A stretch of 64,000 nucleotides of DNA from Alteromonas sp. KUL49 (GTDB lineage: Bacteria > Pseudomonadota > Gammaproteobacteria > Enterobacterales > Alteromonadaceae): contig NZ_BJKL01000001.1 of assembly GCF_006538345.1 (NCBI RefSeq), positions 620,001-684,000 of the forward strand. The letters run 5' to 3'. The translations under genes and the position numbers were made by a program. Shown piece after piece: positions 47,786 through 57,498 of this stretch (positions within the stretch are counted from its first letter, which is position 1; each line of letters starts with the position of its first letter). Under the pieces are notes generated by a model. The model ran no database searches. It had not been told where the DNA came from and worked only from the letters and a program-made list of their open reading frames with translations.

Positions 47786-48214
47786 ATGAAACAAACAAAT
47801 GAAAATTTGACCAAACTGGACAAACTCGGCATTTGGATCTCGAGCCTTTGCGCTTTGCATTGCCTTGCGCTGCCCGTTATCGTTTCACTATTACCTTTGG
47901 TGGGTTCAAGCTTTTTTGCACAAGCTTGGTTCGAGCGTACCATTCTCACTGGCTCAATTATCATAGGCGCGATTGCTCTTATCTCAGGTGCAGCCCGTTA
48001 TCACGGTCGTTATTACCCTCTTTTATTGCTCGTTGCTGGTGGATTTATCTACTGGAATAAAGGCTTTTTTGGTCACGACATTGAACCGCTAGCCGTGACT
48101 CTAGGTGCAGCGCTTATTGTTGCCGGCCATTGGATTAATATGCGTTTGTGTCGCCAATGCCGTTGCTGTAAAGATACGGTTTTTTCGTCGCACATTCCTA
48201 GCGAAGCGAAGTAA
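47786..48214 (+). CDS. MerC-family membrane protein
   Basis: 142 residues with four membrane helices. A Cys-rich start of the first helix (SLCALHCLALPVIVSLLPL) is typical of MerC, the mercury/metal-handling membrane protein; the C-terminus is also Cys-rich (RLCRQCRCCKDT). No mer operon is nearby, so a general metal role is more likely than mercury resistance. Its end overlaps the convergent phosphodiesterase gene by 17 bp. Confidence 0.8.
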   Translation: MKQTNENLTKLDKLGIWISSLCALHCLALPVIVSLLPLVGSSFFAQAWFERTILTGSIIIGAIALISGAARYHGRYYPLLLLVAGGFIYWNKGFFGHDIEPLAVTLGAALIVAGHWINMRLCRQCRCCKDTVFSSHIPSEAK

Positions 48215-48896
48215 GCGCTTCTAACGCCACCCGTGGTTTGTTAGTAAATATACCATCCGCACCCCAGCGGGCGAGGGTAGTCATATCATCAATATTATCT
48301 ACGGTGTAAACTAACACCTGATATCCTGCCTTTTTCGCTTCTTCAATGAAGGTCTTAGTCACAACATCTAGTGCTACGTGGATGTTAAGAGCACTCAGTT
48401 GCTTGGCATCAGACGTAATATCCAACGCATACGAGGCGGTTAGCGCACCAAGGCTTACCTCTGGCCAATAATGTTTAATCTGGCGCAACCATTGATGATT
48501 GAAAGAAGAAACGATAACTCTATCTAGAGAAATATCATTCTTAGACAAATCTGCTTTGACCGTTTTTACCCACGCTTGTGCATTTTGTAAGTACTTAACT
48601 TCAATGTTGCACCATGCTGACAAAGGAGTAATGGCAAGTACCTCAGAAAGCATCGGTATGCGATTGTTGTTTCCCGCATCTAGTGCTCTAAGTGAGGCGA
48701 GAGAGGCATCAAGAAGTTTGCCGTTCCCATTAGTGGTACGCTCTAAGTATCTGTCGTGAAATACAAGGATCCCTTCGGGGTGTTGATAAGTGTCGAACTC
48801 AATGCCATGAGCACCTTGGTCAAAGGCTAGCTTAAAAGCCTCTAGAGTGTTCTCTGGGGCCTCTGCGCTAGCACCACGGTGTGCAAATATCAGCAT
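48198..48896 (-). CDS. Glycerophosphodiester phosphodiesterase
   Basis: 232 residues, cytoplasmic UgpQ type without a signal peptide. Catalytic blocks IFAHRGASAEAPENTLEAF, GIEFDTYQHPEGILVFHD and CNIEVKYLQN. Hydrolyses glycerophosphodiesters to glycerol 3-phosphate and an alcohol. Third gene after psd and the EamA transporter, which fits phospholipid turnover. Confidence 0.92.
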   Translation of the reverse strand: MLIFAHRGASAEAPENTLEAFKLAFDQGAHGIEFDTYQHPEGILVFHDRYLERTTNGNGKLLDASLASLRALDAGNNNRIPMLSEVLAITPLSAWCNIEVKYLQNAQAWVKTVKADLSKNDISLDRVIVSSFNHQWLRQIKHYWPEVSLGALTASYALDITSDAKQLSALNIHVALDVVTKTFIEEAKKAGYQVLVYTVDNIDDMTTLARWGADGIFTNKPRVALEALTSLR

Positions 48897-48902
48897 GAGG
48901 GA

Positions 48903-49784
48903 TTACTCCTCTTCGGTGCGACCATGCAGTTTCTGTGCATTGATTGTTTCGTAAATCGATGCTGACGTAATAAGAACACCACCGATTAGTGCGCTCCAGC
49001 TGGGGTTTTCATCCAGAATAATTATAGCCAGTATAACGCCGTAAAACGGTTGCATGCAGGCAATCAGTGAGAAGGTTTTCGCACGTAAATGTCGCAGAGA
49101 TGCGGCAATTAACGCATGAGGTAGCGCGGTAAATACGGTACCTAGTAGGGCCAATAATAACCAAGCTTCAGTCGAAGCTGAGCTAACATTATCGCTGAGA
49201 AAAGGCAACAGCACGATCACAACGATGAAGGTTTGCCAGCCCATGGCTTTCGCACCGCTATAGTGAGAAAAATGCTTACGGTGAAGGATGTTTCGTACGG
49301 CATAGAGAAACGCAGAACCAACGCCTATGAGCACTCCGAGAGTGATATCATTGTCGAGAGAAGTCTCGGGAACGATAAAGTAAACACCTATTATCACGAT
49401 AAGTGCGGAAATGACGTCTTGCCATACTAATTTGATTTTTTCGAAAAAGGGTTCAATCAATACGGTAATAACCGGAAAGGTAAACAGCGCAATCATACCC
49501 ACAGATACACCAGCAAACTGCATAGCCGCAAAATAAGAGACCCAGTGCACAGCCATTAAAATACCGAGACCGGTGGCGATTGCGTAATCTTTTGCAGATC
49601 TAAGTTTGAGACTGCCACGGCTCAGTAAGATAAATGAAAATAAAATTATGCACGCGAAAATAGAGCGCATTAGGGTGATATCTAGTGCATTTAACGGTAC
49701 TAAACGGGAGAACAAGCCAGTGCCACCGAGCAGAATAACCGTAAAATGCAGCGATATAAGGCTGCGTTTAACTGGATCCATCAA
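48903..49784 (-). CDS. EamA/DMT-family transporter
   Basis: 293 residues with about ten membrane helices in two EamA repeats (e.g. ATGLGILMAVHWVSYFAAMQ and LIACMQPFYGVILAIIILDE). A drug/metabolite transporter-superfamily exporter of unknown substrate. It lies 3 bp after psd and 6 bp before the phosphodiesterase gene. Confidence 0.88.
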   Translation of the reverse strand: MMDPVKRSLISLHFTVILLGGTGLFSRLVPLNALDITLMRSIFACIILFSFILLSRGSLKLRSAKDYAIATGLGILMAVHWVSYFAAMQFAGVSVGMIALFTFPVITVLIEPFFEKIKLVWQDVISALIVIIGVYFIVPETSLDNDITLGVLIGVGSAFLYAVRNILHRKHFSHYSGAKAMGWQTFIVVIVLLPFLSDNVSSASTEAWLLLALLGTVFTALPHALIAASLRHLRAKTFSLIACMQPFYGVILAIIILDENPSWSALIGGVLITSASIYETINAQKLHGRTEEE

Positions 49785-49787
49785 CGA

Positions 49788-50645
49788 TTAGTCTTTTGAT
49801 GCCATTGGCTGACCAAGTCGAGTCACTTGGCCTGGTGCTAGGTCTTCAAACTCAATCGCTCCCGGTTCGAAACAAGCAACAATGGTGGAGCCCAACTTAA
49901 AGCGACCAAGTTCGTCCCCTTTCTTGAGCTTAATGCTTGCTTCACCGTCTGTTTCATATGTCCAGTGTTGTACGTTCTTGCCTGCGGGAGGTGTAACAGT
50001 ACCTGCCCATACGGTCTCGATACTCGCCACGATAGTTGCACCTACAAGTACCATGGCCATTTTGCCTACTGGTGTATCAAACAAGGCTACTACCCGTTCA
50101 TTTCTAGCAAACAAGCCTGGAATATTTTCAGCAGTTAATGGATTTACAGAGAACAATTCTCCGGGTACATAAATCATGTCGGTTAACGTTCCATCTACAG
50201 GCATATGGATACGGTGATAGTCACGCGGTGCCAGATAAATAGTGGCAAACTTTCCGTTTTTAAAAGGTGTTGCTAACTCAGGCTTACCACCAAGTAGACT
50301 AGTTAGGCTGAAGTCATGGCCTTTTGCTTGAAAAATACTATCGGCCTCGATGTCACCAAATTGGCTTACCGTGCCATCCACCGCGTGAATAAGAACATCG
50401 TCTCGTTCATCGATAGTACGTGCTTCTGGTTTCAATGGTCGGGTGAAAAAGGCATTAAATGATGAATAGTGCTCAGGGTCAGAGTGCAGTGCTTCGCTCA
50501 TGTCCACATTGTACTGTTTGATAAACAGCTTGATGATGGCCGTAGTTACACTACCTAGCTGTGCTTCTGCTAGTTTACCGACCGCGCGCGATAGCAAATG
50601 CTTTGGGGTAATGTATTGCAAGTTGACTTTTAACCAGTTGAGCAC
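49788..50645 (-). CDS. psd: Phosphatidylserine decarboxylase
   Basis: Makes phosphatidylethanolamine. 285-residue proenzyme; the self-cleavage motif LGST in [14 protein letters not shown] (near 255) yields the pyruvoyl alpha chain. [12 protein letters not shown] and [14 protein letters not shown] are family blocks. It lies downstream of rsgA on the same strand with a 156-bp gap, the E. coli order. Confidence 0.96.
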   Translation of the reverse strand: MLNWLKVNLQYITPKHLLSRAVGKLAEAQLGSVTTAIIKLFIKQYNVDMSEALHSDPEHYSSFNAFFTRPLKPEARTIDERDDVLIHAVDGTVSQFGDIEADSIFQAKGHDFSLTSLLGGKPELATPFKNGKFATIYLAPRDYHRIHMPVDGTLTDMIYVPGELFSVNPLTAENIPGLFARNERVVALFDTPVGKMAMVLVGATIVASIETVWAGTVTPPAGKNVQHWTYETDGEASIKLKKGDELGRFKLGSTIVACFEPGAIEFEDLAPGQVTRLGQPMASKD

Positions 50646-50770
50646 AAAAACTTCTCCGATGAAATGTGGGAACGATCCAAAAAATTATGCTGCACGAATT
50701 GTACAGCATTCTTTGTATTTACAAGCAACTTTAAGCTTATGATAGCGAATAGTTTGATATAAGCAGATAA

Positions 50771-50813
50771 GGCCTAGGGTGTAGGCCACCGAAATTTCAT
50801 ATTACCTCGGTGG
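50771..50813 (-). terminator. Tandem hairpins at the rsgA end
   Basis: CCACCGA/TCGGTGG (50786-50792, 50807-50813) overlaps the last rsgA codons and stop, followed on the minus strand by GGCCTA/TAGGCC (50771-50776, 50782-50787). The two stems share bases and are alternatives. No U-run. Confidence 0.35.
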
Positions 50814-51842
50814 TAAGCTGTGATTTGGTCTCTGCTCATCCATGGTGGTTAGTATTTTGTGATAACTCGCAAAGCGTGCTTCACTTATTTTACCCTCGTC
50901 AACCGCTTGTTTAATCAGACAGCCAGGGTCATTTAAGTGTTTACAGTCTCTAAATTTACATCCGCCCAAATACTCTCTGAACTCGATAAAGCCGGTAGTG
51001 ATACGCTCGGTGGGAATATGCCACAAACCAAATTCTCGAACCCCCGGTGAATCAATCAAATCACCACCTGCGGGTAAGTGTAGTAACTTAGCGGTAGTGG
51101 TTGTGTGTTGCCCCAAACCGGATGTATCTGAGATTTCGCCAGTGAGCTCGTCAGCATCAGGAAGTACCTGATTGATTAAGCTCGACTTACCTACACCTGA
51201 CTGCCCAACAAACACGCTTACATTGTTATTGAGGTGTTCATTCAAGGCGTCTAATCCTTCACCGGTTTTACAGCTGGTGAACAACAGTTGATAGCCAAGG
51301 TTTCTGTACACATCGAGTTGCTTATCTACGTCAGCGCGTTGTATATCATCGAGCAGCTCAATTTTATTCAGCACGATAATGGGAGTAATACCTATATCTT
51401 CGCAGGCAACAAGATAGCGGTCGATAATGTTGGTTGAGAGCGTCGGCAGCACCGCACTCACTACTATGATGTTATCGATGTTAGCGGCGATGGGCTTGAT
51501 ACCATCGTAAAAATCGGGTCGAGTCAGCACTGAATGACGATCTTTGACTATTTCAATCACACCCTTTACACCGCTTTCAGCGTCGTCACCTTTGCTGAAA
51601 AGTACCTTGTCCCCACAAACCACTGAATCGATAGTGCGGCGAATATGACATCGTGACAAACTACCATCTTCACACTCAACATCGGCATGCTTGCCAAAGC
51701 GTCCAATAACAGTTCCCGAGACTAAATTGGCTTCATCTATTATGCTTGAAGAAGCACTGTCTTGTTTAGTTTTAAGGCGCTTACTGCGATTTGCAGCCAC
51801 TTGACGCTTTTGTCGATGTGTAAGTTTTGGTTTTTTCGCCAC
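50802..51842 (-). CDS. rsgA: Ribosome small subunit GTPase RsgA
   Basis: Circularly permuted GTPase for 30S maturation. 346 residues: N-terminal OB fold, then NKIELL (G4) before P-loop [16 protein letters not shown] (G1) and [10 protein letters not shown] (G3), and a C-terminal zinc finger [14 protein letters not shown]. Divergent from orn as in E. coli. Confidence 0.97.
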   Translation of the reverse strand: MAKKPKLTHRQKRQVAANRSKRLKTKQDSASSSIIDEANLVSGTVIGRFGKHADVECEDGSLSRCHIRRTIDSVVCGDKVLFSKGDDAESGVKGVIEIVKDRHSVLTRPDFYDGIKPIAANIDNIIVVSAVLPTLSTNIIDRYLVACEDIGITPIIVLNKIELLDDIQRADVDKQLDVYRNLGYQLLFTSCKTGEGLDALNEHLNNNVSVFVGQSGVGKSSLINQVLPDADELTGEISDTSGLGQHTTTTAKLLHLPAGGDLIDSPGVREFGLWHIPTERITTGFIEFREYLGGCKFRDCKHLNDPGCLIKQAVDEGKISEARFASYHKILTTMDEQRPNHSLPPR

Positions 51843-51930
51843 GATTATTATCTAGTTTCACGTATACTAGCGTAATGATACCGTTTGTTTGACGGGGTTG
51901 CCACGTATTGGCGAGCGTAAGGAAGTATGT

Positions 51931-52476
51931 ATGAGTAAAAATGATAGCAATTTGGTTTGGATAGATTTAGAGATGACCGGGCTGGATCCTGAAACATGCG
52001 TTGTCTTAGAAATTGCGACCATAGTTACTGACCAACAGCTCAACGTGATCGCTGAGGGCCCTGTGATTGCGGTCCATCAGCCCAATAGCATCCTCGATAA
52101 CATGGACGAGTGGTGTACACGAGTACATGGTGAATCTGGTTTAACAGACAGATGCAGAGAAAGTAACGTTTCGATAGACCAAGCGACGCAGCAAACCATA
52201 GAATTTTTGTCGCATTATGTTGGCGCAGGCAAATCGCCACTGTGTGGTAACACCATAGGTCAAGATCGCAGATTCATGGTGAAGTATATGCCTGAGCTTG
52301 AAAACTACTTCCATTACCGAAGTATTGATGTAAGCACTATTAAAGAATTAGTTCGTCGCTGGCAACCTGATGTATTGAAGGGTTTCAGTAAGCAAGGTAC
52401 CCACCAAGCATTAGATGATATTCGCGAGTCTATCGCCGAATTACAGTATTATCGTACGAAGGTGTTTACGATTTAG
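51931..52476 (+). CDS. orn: Oligoribonuclease
   Basis: DEDD 3'-5' exonuclease that degrades two- to five-nucleotide RNAs, including pGpG. 181 residues. The start at 51931 has GGAAG 5 bp upstream; the frame opens earlier at 51889. Catalytic blocks: [10 protein letters not shown] (DxE), [11 protein letters not shown] and [11 protein letters not shown]. Followed by tRNA-Gly genes, as in E. coli. Confidence 0.97.
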   Translation: MSKNDSNLVWIDLEMTGLDPETCVVLEIATIVTDQQLNVIAEGPVIAVHQPNSILDNMDEWCTRVHGESGLTDRCRESNVSIDQATQQTIEFLSHYVGAGKSPLCGNTIGQDRRFMVKYMPELENYFHYRSIDVSTIKELVRRWQPDVLKGFSKQGTHQALDDIRESIAELQYYRTKVFTI

Positions 52477-52516
52477 TCAAAAGACAGCACATTCGCAAAA
52501 AATACCGAATTAAGTA

Positions 52517-52548
52517 TTGCGTTACTGAAATATTTTTGTAAAATGCGC
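52517..52548 (+). promoter_or_regulatory. tRNA-Gly promoter with GC discriminator
   Basis: TTGCGT (52517-52522), 16 bp, TAAAAT (52539-52544), then GCGC, the discriminator typical of stringently controlled tRNA promoters. Predicted transcription start is near 52550, about 30 bp before the first tRNA. Confidence 0.6.
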
Positions 52549-52550
52549 AC

Positions 52551-52573
52551 CACTTCAAACGAAGTGCTTTTTT
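52551..52573 (+). terminator. Terminator-like hairpin between orn and tRNA-Gly
   Basis: CACTTC (52551-52556) / GAAGTG (52561-52566), 4-nt loop, then C and six T. It ends orn transcripts, but it also lies just downstream of the predicted tRNA promoter, so it may sit in the tRNA leader. Confidence 0.6.
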
Positions 52574-52579
52574 GTTGAT

Positions 52580-52655
<76 letters not shown>

Positions 52656-52680
52656 ATTCAAAAAAGTGTATTGCTTGATA

Positions 52681-52754
52681 GTTGAGAGCGTAGCGCACGA
52701 CCCCGAGGGGACGCGCCCGGTATCTGGATAGTTACAAATCTGTTTCCCGCTCCG
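52681..52754 (+). pseudogene. Decayed tRNA-Gly copy 1
   Basis: TAGCGCACGACC resembles the D/anticodon part, and GTTACAAATCTGTTTCCCGC followed by TCCG the T-arm and acceptor end of the neighbouring tRNA; the middle is scrambled and the arms no longer pair. Confidence 0.55.
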
Positions 52755-52798
52755 ATTCAAAAGCAGTCATAATGAAAGATATGTTCATATCATTCTAC

Positions 52799-52874
<76 letters not shown>

Positions 52875-52900
52875 AATTTTTCAATATCCAGAAAGCAAAA

Positions 52901-53060
52901 CTGAATACGAGATGTCGCTCCCCCGAGGGTTCGCGCCCGTAGCCGGAAAGTTACAAATCTGTTTCCCGCTCCAAATTCTTCAAGAACCAAGAACCAAGAA
53001 TCAAAAATAAAGCTGAATACGAGATGTCGCTCCCCTGAGTGGTCACGCCTGTAGCTTTAG
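52901..53060 (+). repeat. Two further degenerate tRNA-Gly-derived units
   Basis: CTGAATACGAGATGTCGCTC occurs at 52901 and again at 53013, 112 bp apart, each followed by a CCC-rich GAG stretch. The first unit ends in GTTACAAATCTGTTTCCCGC and TCCA (52950-52973), the decayed tRNA 3' part also seen at 52731-52754; the second unit lacks it. The rest of the gap to maoP (53061-53257) shows no gene. Confidence 0.55.
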
Positions 53061-53257
53061 GCTCACTATATTTTTGTGCTGTTTTAAATTTTTGTGAAAG
53101 CGTTCATTTTCACAGCCTCCCTGATTGACACCTCTGGATATTCCAGCTAAACAATTATCTAACGCCACTGTGGTTAACAACACTCAGTGTTAGCACACGT
53201 TGTGTGACGTAATGCAAATTCTCAAAGATGATAATTAGGTGTGTTTTGGGGGTAACT

Positions 53258-53641
53258 ATGGCCACACTTTCCAGAGATGCGCTGAAAAAGCGCCCGTTTG
53301 CAGATCGTAAAAATTATCCGTATGGATTTTCCCGTTCTGGGGACTTTTCCATAATGGAAAGTAAAATGCTTCAAATGCATGGTAGTCTTATCGCAGCATT
53401 GGTCGATGGTGAGTTATCACCTGAAAACGAAGAAGAGATGAGCTATTTAGAGGCTGCATTGGGGCACCAACCGCCAAAAAACTCAGCGGAAAAGGCTTGG
53501 GTTAAATATCAAACAAGAATCAATCGTCCCAAAACTGCCAGTATCTATGGCGCTAAAAATGGCTCTGCCGGTGACGATGATGACGATGCAACGATTACTG
53601 AAGACAGCGACGATATAGATATCGACATAGATGAAGATTAA
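53258..53641 (+). CDS. maoP: MaoP, macrodomain Ori organisation protein (DUF413)
   Basis: 127 residues. The frame opens at 53228; the ATG at 53258 follows GGGGGTAACT. The central part (FADRKNYPYGFSRSGDFSIM, WVKYQTRINRPK) matches MaoP/YifE, which with the DNA site maoS organises the Ori macrodomain in E. coli. The last 25 residues are almost all acidic. It lies upstream of acetolactate synthase genes, as E. coli maoP lies near ilvG. Confidence 0.85.
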   Translation: MATLSRDALKKRPFADRKNYPYGFSRSGDFSIMESKMLQMHGSLIAALVDGELSPENEEEMSYLEAALGHQPPKNSAEKAWVKYQTRINRPKTASIYGAKNGSAGDDDDDATITEDSDDIDIDIDED

Positions 53642-53700
53642 GTTGTTAATCTCATGTGAATGGTTGTCCTAATTTTTGCTCAAAAAATAGATAAATCGAA

Positions 53701-53738
53701 ATATATATCCTAATTATAGTGAATATTGGGATATATAT
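53701..53738. repeat. AT-rich inverted repeat upstream of ilvI
   Basis: ATATATATCC (53701-53710) / GGATATATAT (53729-53738), perfect 10 bp with an 18-nt spacer, about 110 bp before ilvI. Could be an operator; no match to a known consensus is claimed. Confidence 0.4.
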
Positions 53739-53845
53739 CTCACTTTTGTGTGATTTGCTGTTTTATCTTCCTAATTCCTTGGTTATAGTCCGCACATCGT
53801 TGAGTTTTACTAGCAAACGTTAACCCTTATACAGGAGAAAGCACT

Positions 53846-55564
53846 GTGAAAATGATGTCGGGCGCGGCCATGGTGGTTGAAGCGCTAAAAGATGTAGGAG
53901 TGACTCATGTGTTCGGTTACCCGGGTGGTGCCGTATTAGACATTTATGACGCGTTATTTGCGCAAGATGATGTCAAACACGTCCTCGTACGTCATGAACA
54001 GGCGGCTGCCCACATGGCAGATGGTTATGCTCGTTCAACAGGAAAAACCGGCACAGTGCTCGTCACCTCAGGCCCTGGAGCAACCAATACCATTACTGGT
54101 ATCGCTACAGCGTACATGGACTCTATCCCCATGGTGGTTCTGTCTGGTCAGGTTCCTTCAAAGCACATTGGTGAAGATGCGTTCCAAGAAACAGACATGG
54201 TTGGGTGTTCACGCCCTATCGTTAAGCACAGCTTTTTGGTAAAACGCGCGGTAGATATCCCAGAAGCTATTGCAAAAGCCTATTACATTGCTAATACAGG
54301 TCGCCCAGGTCCAGTGGTTGTAGATTTACCGAAAGACCTCGTTAACGTGGCTGAAGAGCACCCTTATGTGTTCCCCACTGATGTAACCATGCGTTCTTAC
54401 AACCCAACGGAAAAAGGCCATCCGAAGCAAATCAAAAAAGCCGTTGCTTCACTGCTGAAAGCGGAACGCCCTGTACTTTACGTAGGTGGTGGTGCAGTGG
54501 CGTGTGAAGCGTCAGCAAAAGTTATTGAACTGGCCGAGAAAATGAACACGCCGGTCACCTGTACCCTAATGGGCCTTGGTGCTTTCCCTGGCACCCACGA
54601 CCAATTCGTTGGAATGTTGGGAATGCACGGTACGTTAGAAGCGAATAAGACCATGCACAATGCCGATTGCATTGTTGCCCTTGGCGCTCGCTTTGACGAC
54701 CGCGTCACAAATAATGTTGATAAGTTCTGCCCTCATGCAGACATTATCCACGTAGATATCGACCCTGCTTCTATCTCTAAAACGGTAAATGCACATATTC
54801 CAGTGGTGGGTTCGGTAGATAAAGTACTAGACCAAATTTTGGAACTCGTAAATGAAGCTGACCTATCTGAGCAAACCACTAAGTTGGCCGACTGGTGGCA
54901 GCAGATCAACCAATGGCGCACACGTCAGTGCTTGAACTACGACCAAGGCGACACAGTCATTAAGCCCCAGCGTGTTATTGAAGCCTTGTACAAGCACACC
55001 AATGGTGAAGCGTATGTAAGCTCTGATGTTGGTCAACACCAAATGTTTGCAGCTTTGTATTACCCTTATGCTAAACCACGTCAATGGATCAATTCGGGTG
55101 GCTTAGGCACGATGGGCTTTGGATTACCAGCAGCCATGGGCGTACAGTTTGCTCATCCAGATGCTACCTCAGTTGTGGTTACTGGCGATGGTAGTATTCA
55201 GATGAATATTCAAGAGTTGTCTACCTGTTTACAGTACAACTTGCCGGTAAAAATTATTTCATTGAACAACCGTGCATTAGGTATGGTTCGTCAATGGCAA
55301 GACATGATCTACAAAGGCCGTCACTCTCACTCTTATATGGATTCAATGCCCGATTTTGTGAAGTTGGCCGAAGCCTATGGTCATGTTGGTATTAAGGTAG
55401 ATAGCTTAGACGAGCTAGATGCCGCAATGGAGAAGTGTTTCAGTTATAAAGATCGCTTAGTGTTCATGGACATTGCAGTTGACCAAAACGAACACGTATA
55501 CCCTATGCAGATTAAGTTTGGTGCTATGGATGACATGCGCCTAAGCAAGACGGAGCGAACCTAA
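53846..55564 (+). CDS. ilvI: Acetolactate synthase large subunit
   Basis: Thiamine-diphosphate enzyme for the first common step of valine/leucine/isoleucine synthesis. 572 residues. GTG start at 53846 is 8 bp after AGGAGA. Catalytic Glu in [19 protein letters not shown]-region [13 protein letters not shown], ThDP motif [15 protein letters not shown] through [11 protein letters not shown]. It overlaps ilvH by one base (TAATG). Confidence 0.96.
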   Translation: MKMMSGAAMVVEALKDVGVTHVFGYPGGAVLDIYDALFAQDDVKHVLVRHEQAAAHMADGYARSTGKTGTVLVTSGPGATNTITGIATAYMDSIPMVVLSGQVPSKHIGEDAFQETDMVGCSRPIVKHSFLVKRAVDIPEAIAKAYYIANTGRPGPVVVDLPKDLVNVAEEHPYVFPTDVTMRSYNPTEKGHPKQIKKAVASLLKAERPVLYVGGGAVACEASAKVIELAEKMNTPVTCTLMGLGAFPGTHDQFVGMLGMHGTLEANKTMHNADCIVALGARFDDRVTNNVDKFCPHADIIHVDIDPASISKTVNAHIPVVGSVDKVLDQILELVNEADLSEQTTKLADWWQQINQWRTRQCLNYDQGDTVIKPQRVIEALYKHTNGEAYVSSDVGQHQMFAALYYPYAKPRQWINSGGLGTMGFGLPAAMGVQFAHPDATSVVVTGDGSIQMNIQELSTCLQYNLPVKIISLNNRALGMVRQWQDMIYKGRHSHSYMDSMPDFVKLAEAYGHVGIKVDSLDELDAAMEKCFSYKDRLVFMDIAVDQNEHVYPMQIKFGAMDDMRLSKTERT

Positions 55565-56061
55565 TGAAACGCATTATCTCAGTACTCATGGAAAACGCCC
55601 CTGGGGCATTGTCACGTATCATTGGTGTATTTTCTCAACGTGGCTACAACGTAGACTCCTTGTGTGTTGCACCCACTGATGACGAAAGCTTGTCACGCCT
55701 GACTATCATTACTCATGGCGACGACAAAGTTATCGAGCAAATCACTAAGCAAGTGAACAAGCTTATTGACGTGTTAAAGGTGGTGGACCTCACCGAAAAC
55801 GCGCATATCGAGCGGGAGCTCATGCTCATTAAAGTAGCTACTCGCTCTGAGTCAGTACGCGCAGAAGTGAAGCGTAACAGTGACATTTTCCGCGGCTGTA
55901 TTTTGGACGTCAATGCGTCTAACTACACCATTGAAATTACTGGTACATCAGACAAACTAGATGCGTTTGCAGCAACCATGGCACAATGTGCCGAGATCAT
56001 CGAATCTTCACGTACCGGTGTTTGTGGCTTAGCTCGTGGTGAGCGAGCGCTTCGTCCGTAG
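55564..56061 (+). CDS. ilvH: Acetolactate synthase small (regulatory) subunit
   Basis: 165 residues. N-terminal ACT domain (ISVLMENAPGALSRIIGVFS, RGYNVDSLCVAPT) that binds valine for feedback inhibition, and the C-terminal ILVH domain. Translationally coupled to ilvI. Confidence 0.97.
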   Translation: MKRIISVLMENAPGALSRIIGVFSQRGYNVDSLCVAPTDDESLSRLTIITHGDDKVIEQITKQVNKLIDVLKVVDLTENAHIERELMLIKVATRSESVRAEVKRNSDIFRGCILDVNASNYTIEITGTSDKLDAFAATMAQCAEIIESSRTGVCGLARGERALRP

Positions 56062-56070
56062 TGTGAAACA

Positions 56071-56158
56071 CAATGTACTTTTTACCACACGCCGAAATCC
56101 CATCCATGGGGGCTCGGCTGCGGCTTCCCTGCCGCAGACGGTGGTAAAAAGTACATTG
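56071..56158. repeat. Palindromic element after ilvH (18-bp inverted repeat with inner hairpins)
   Basis: CAATGTACTTTTTACCAC (56071-56088) and GTGGTAAAAAGTACATTG (56141-56158) are perfect complements. The 52-nt centre holds CTGCGGC/GCCGCAG and CCCAT/ATGGG hairpins. It starts 10 bp after the ilvH stop and could end that transcript, but its size and shared arm core with the arg-leader repeat suggest a dispersed REP- or MITE-like element. 56159-56325 shows nothing else. Confidence 0.7.
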
Positions 56159-56325
56159 CATTCCCCCTTTCATCACAACCTTTGTTAACAATCGTTTTGG
56201 TCCTAGCCAGAGTATCGCGTAAACCGTTGAAAATAATCTTGTGACAAGCCAAATTCTAGTGATTACTCAATAGTGATAAAGTCCGAGAAGCTGCTGATAG
56301 CTATGCTAAGTGACTGTGAACTTGG

Positions 56326-57498
56326 TCAAAGATCCTCAAAGGTACCTTTTACTAGTGCTACACCCTCTTGAGTCATATGTTGACCTTTGGCGAATACATG
56401 GTGAATATCGAAAGTCGTAGCGTCGAAAAGTACAATATCTGCATCACTTCCCGCAACGAGTCGCCCTTTTGTAGGGAGCTTTAAGATGTCGGCCGGACTG
56501 GTGGACACGGTGCGGATCGCCTGCTCCATGCTAACCCCAGAGGTTGATGCAAGCGTACTAAATGCGTCAAACAAACTGGCGACTTTACCTACCTCTAAAC
56601 CAATTAAATGACCTTGGTTGTCAAAAACTGGCAGACTTGCGTTTCCGTCCGAACTCATGGTGAGTTGAGCGGCACTAATACCTTGTTGTAAACACCACGC
56701 AATGGCATCTGCTGCAGGGATCTCTCCATCGGCAATAAACTGAGCATTTGTGCTGGTGGTCATATCAATATACCCCCCCCGTTGCGCCCACGCCTTGCCT
56801 GCCTCAAGTAACGACTGATTGCGGTTAATGTGAGTAGGGTAAAACTGATGAGCAGGAATATCAGACTCATCAACAACACGATGAAGCATTTGTAATTTTT
56901 CTTCGCTGTCGCCAGTATGAATACTTACAATGCCTTTTTTGTTCGACAACATTCCCCCCACTCTTGCTTCGGCTGCCACTTTAGCGAGCTCGTTGACGGT
57001 GGGTTGAGAAGAGCGGTGATCCGCAATAGCCACTTCACCAATCCCAATGATGGGATCAATCAGCATGATGTCTTTAGTCACGCTACCCGTAATAGTAGGA
57101 GGAGGAAGGTGATAGGAGCCTGTGTAACAGTACGCTGATATACCCTCGTAGTTAAGCGCCTTCGCTTTGGCGACAAGTTCTTCTAGGGAGCGGGTGGTAG
57201 CGTCGGTGCCCAATGCGCCGATCACAGTAGTTACACCGTGTAAACTGGCTTCGGTTAACTGCATTTCAGGTGTACGCGTGTGAAAACCACCTTCACCGCC
57301 GCCGCCAGTGATATGCACGAGAGAGTCAACCAATCCTGGCATTGCCGCTAGCCCTTGGCCATCGATAATACGCACTGCATCACTACTCAGGTGAATAGCA
57401 GGCGCAATCGCGGCAATTTTATCATTTGCAATGAGGATGTCGTTCATCCCAAGGTGCGTGGGGCTATATACATTTACATTGCGAAGAAGCGTTATCAT
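56326..57498 (-). CDS. iadA: Isoaspartyl dipeptidase (IadA family)
   Basis: Amidohydrolase that cleaves beta-aspartyl dipeptides. 390 residues, usual IadA length. Family blocks: TGGGGEGGFHTRTPEM, GIGEVAIADHRSSQPTV, His ligands in SIHTGDS and PTHINRN, catalytic Asp in SSDGNAS. Notable: the HxH metal motif (HVH in E. coli IadA) reads LVH, its first His replaced by Leu (codon at 57319-57321). Follows the transporter gene with no gap, so one operon with it; the product would act on imported dipeptides. Confidence 0.9.
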   Translation of the reverse strand: MITLLRNVNVYSPTHLGMNDILIANDKIAAIAPAIHLSSDAVRIIDGQGLAAMPGLVDSLVHITGGGGEGGFHTRTPEMQLTEASLHGVTTVIGALGTDATTRSLEELVAKAKALNYEGISAYCYTGSYHLPPPTITGSVTKDIMLIDPIIGIGEVAIADHRSSQPTVNELAKVAAEARVGGMLSNKKGIVSIHTGDSEEKLQMLHRVVDESDIPAHQFYPTHINRNQSLLEAGKAWAQRGGYIDMTTSTNAQFIADGEIPAADAIAWCLQQGISAAQLTMSSDGNASLPVFDNQGHLIGLEVGKVASLFDAFSTLASTSGVSMEQAIRTVSTSPADILKLPTKGRLVAGSDADIVLFDATTFDIHHVFAKGQHMTQEGVALVKGTFEDL

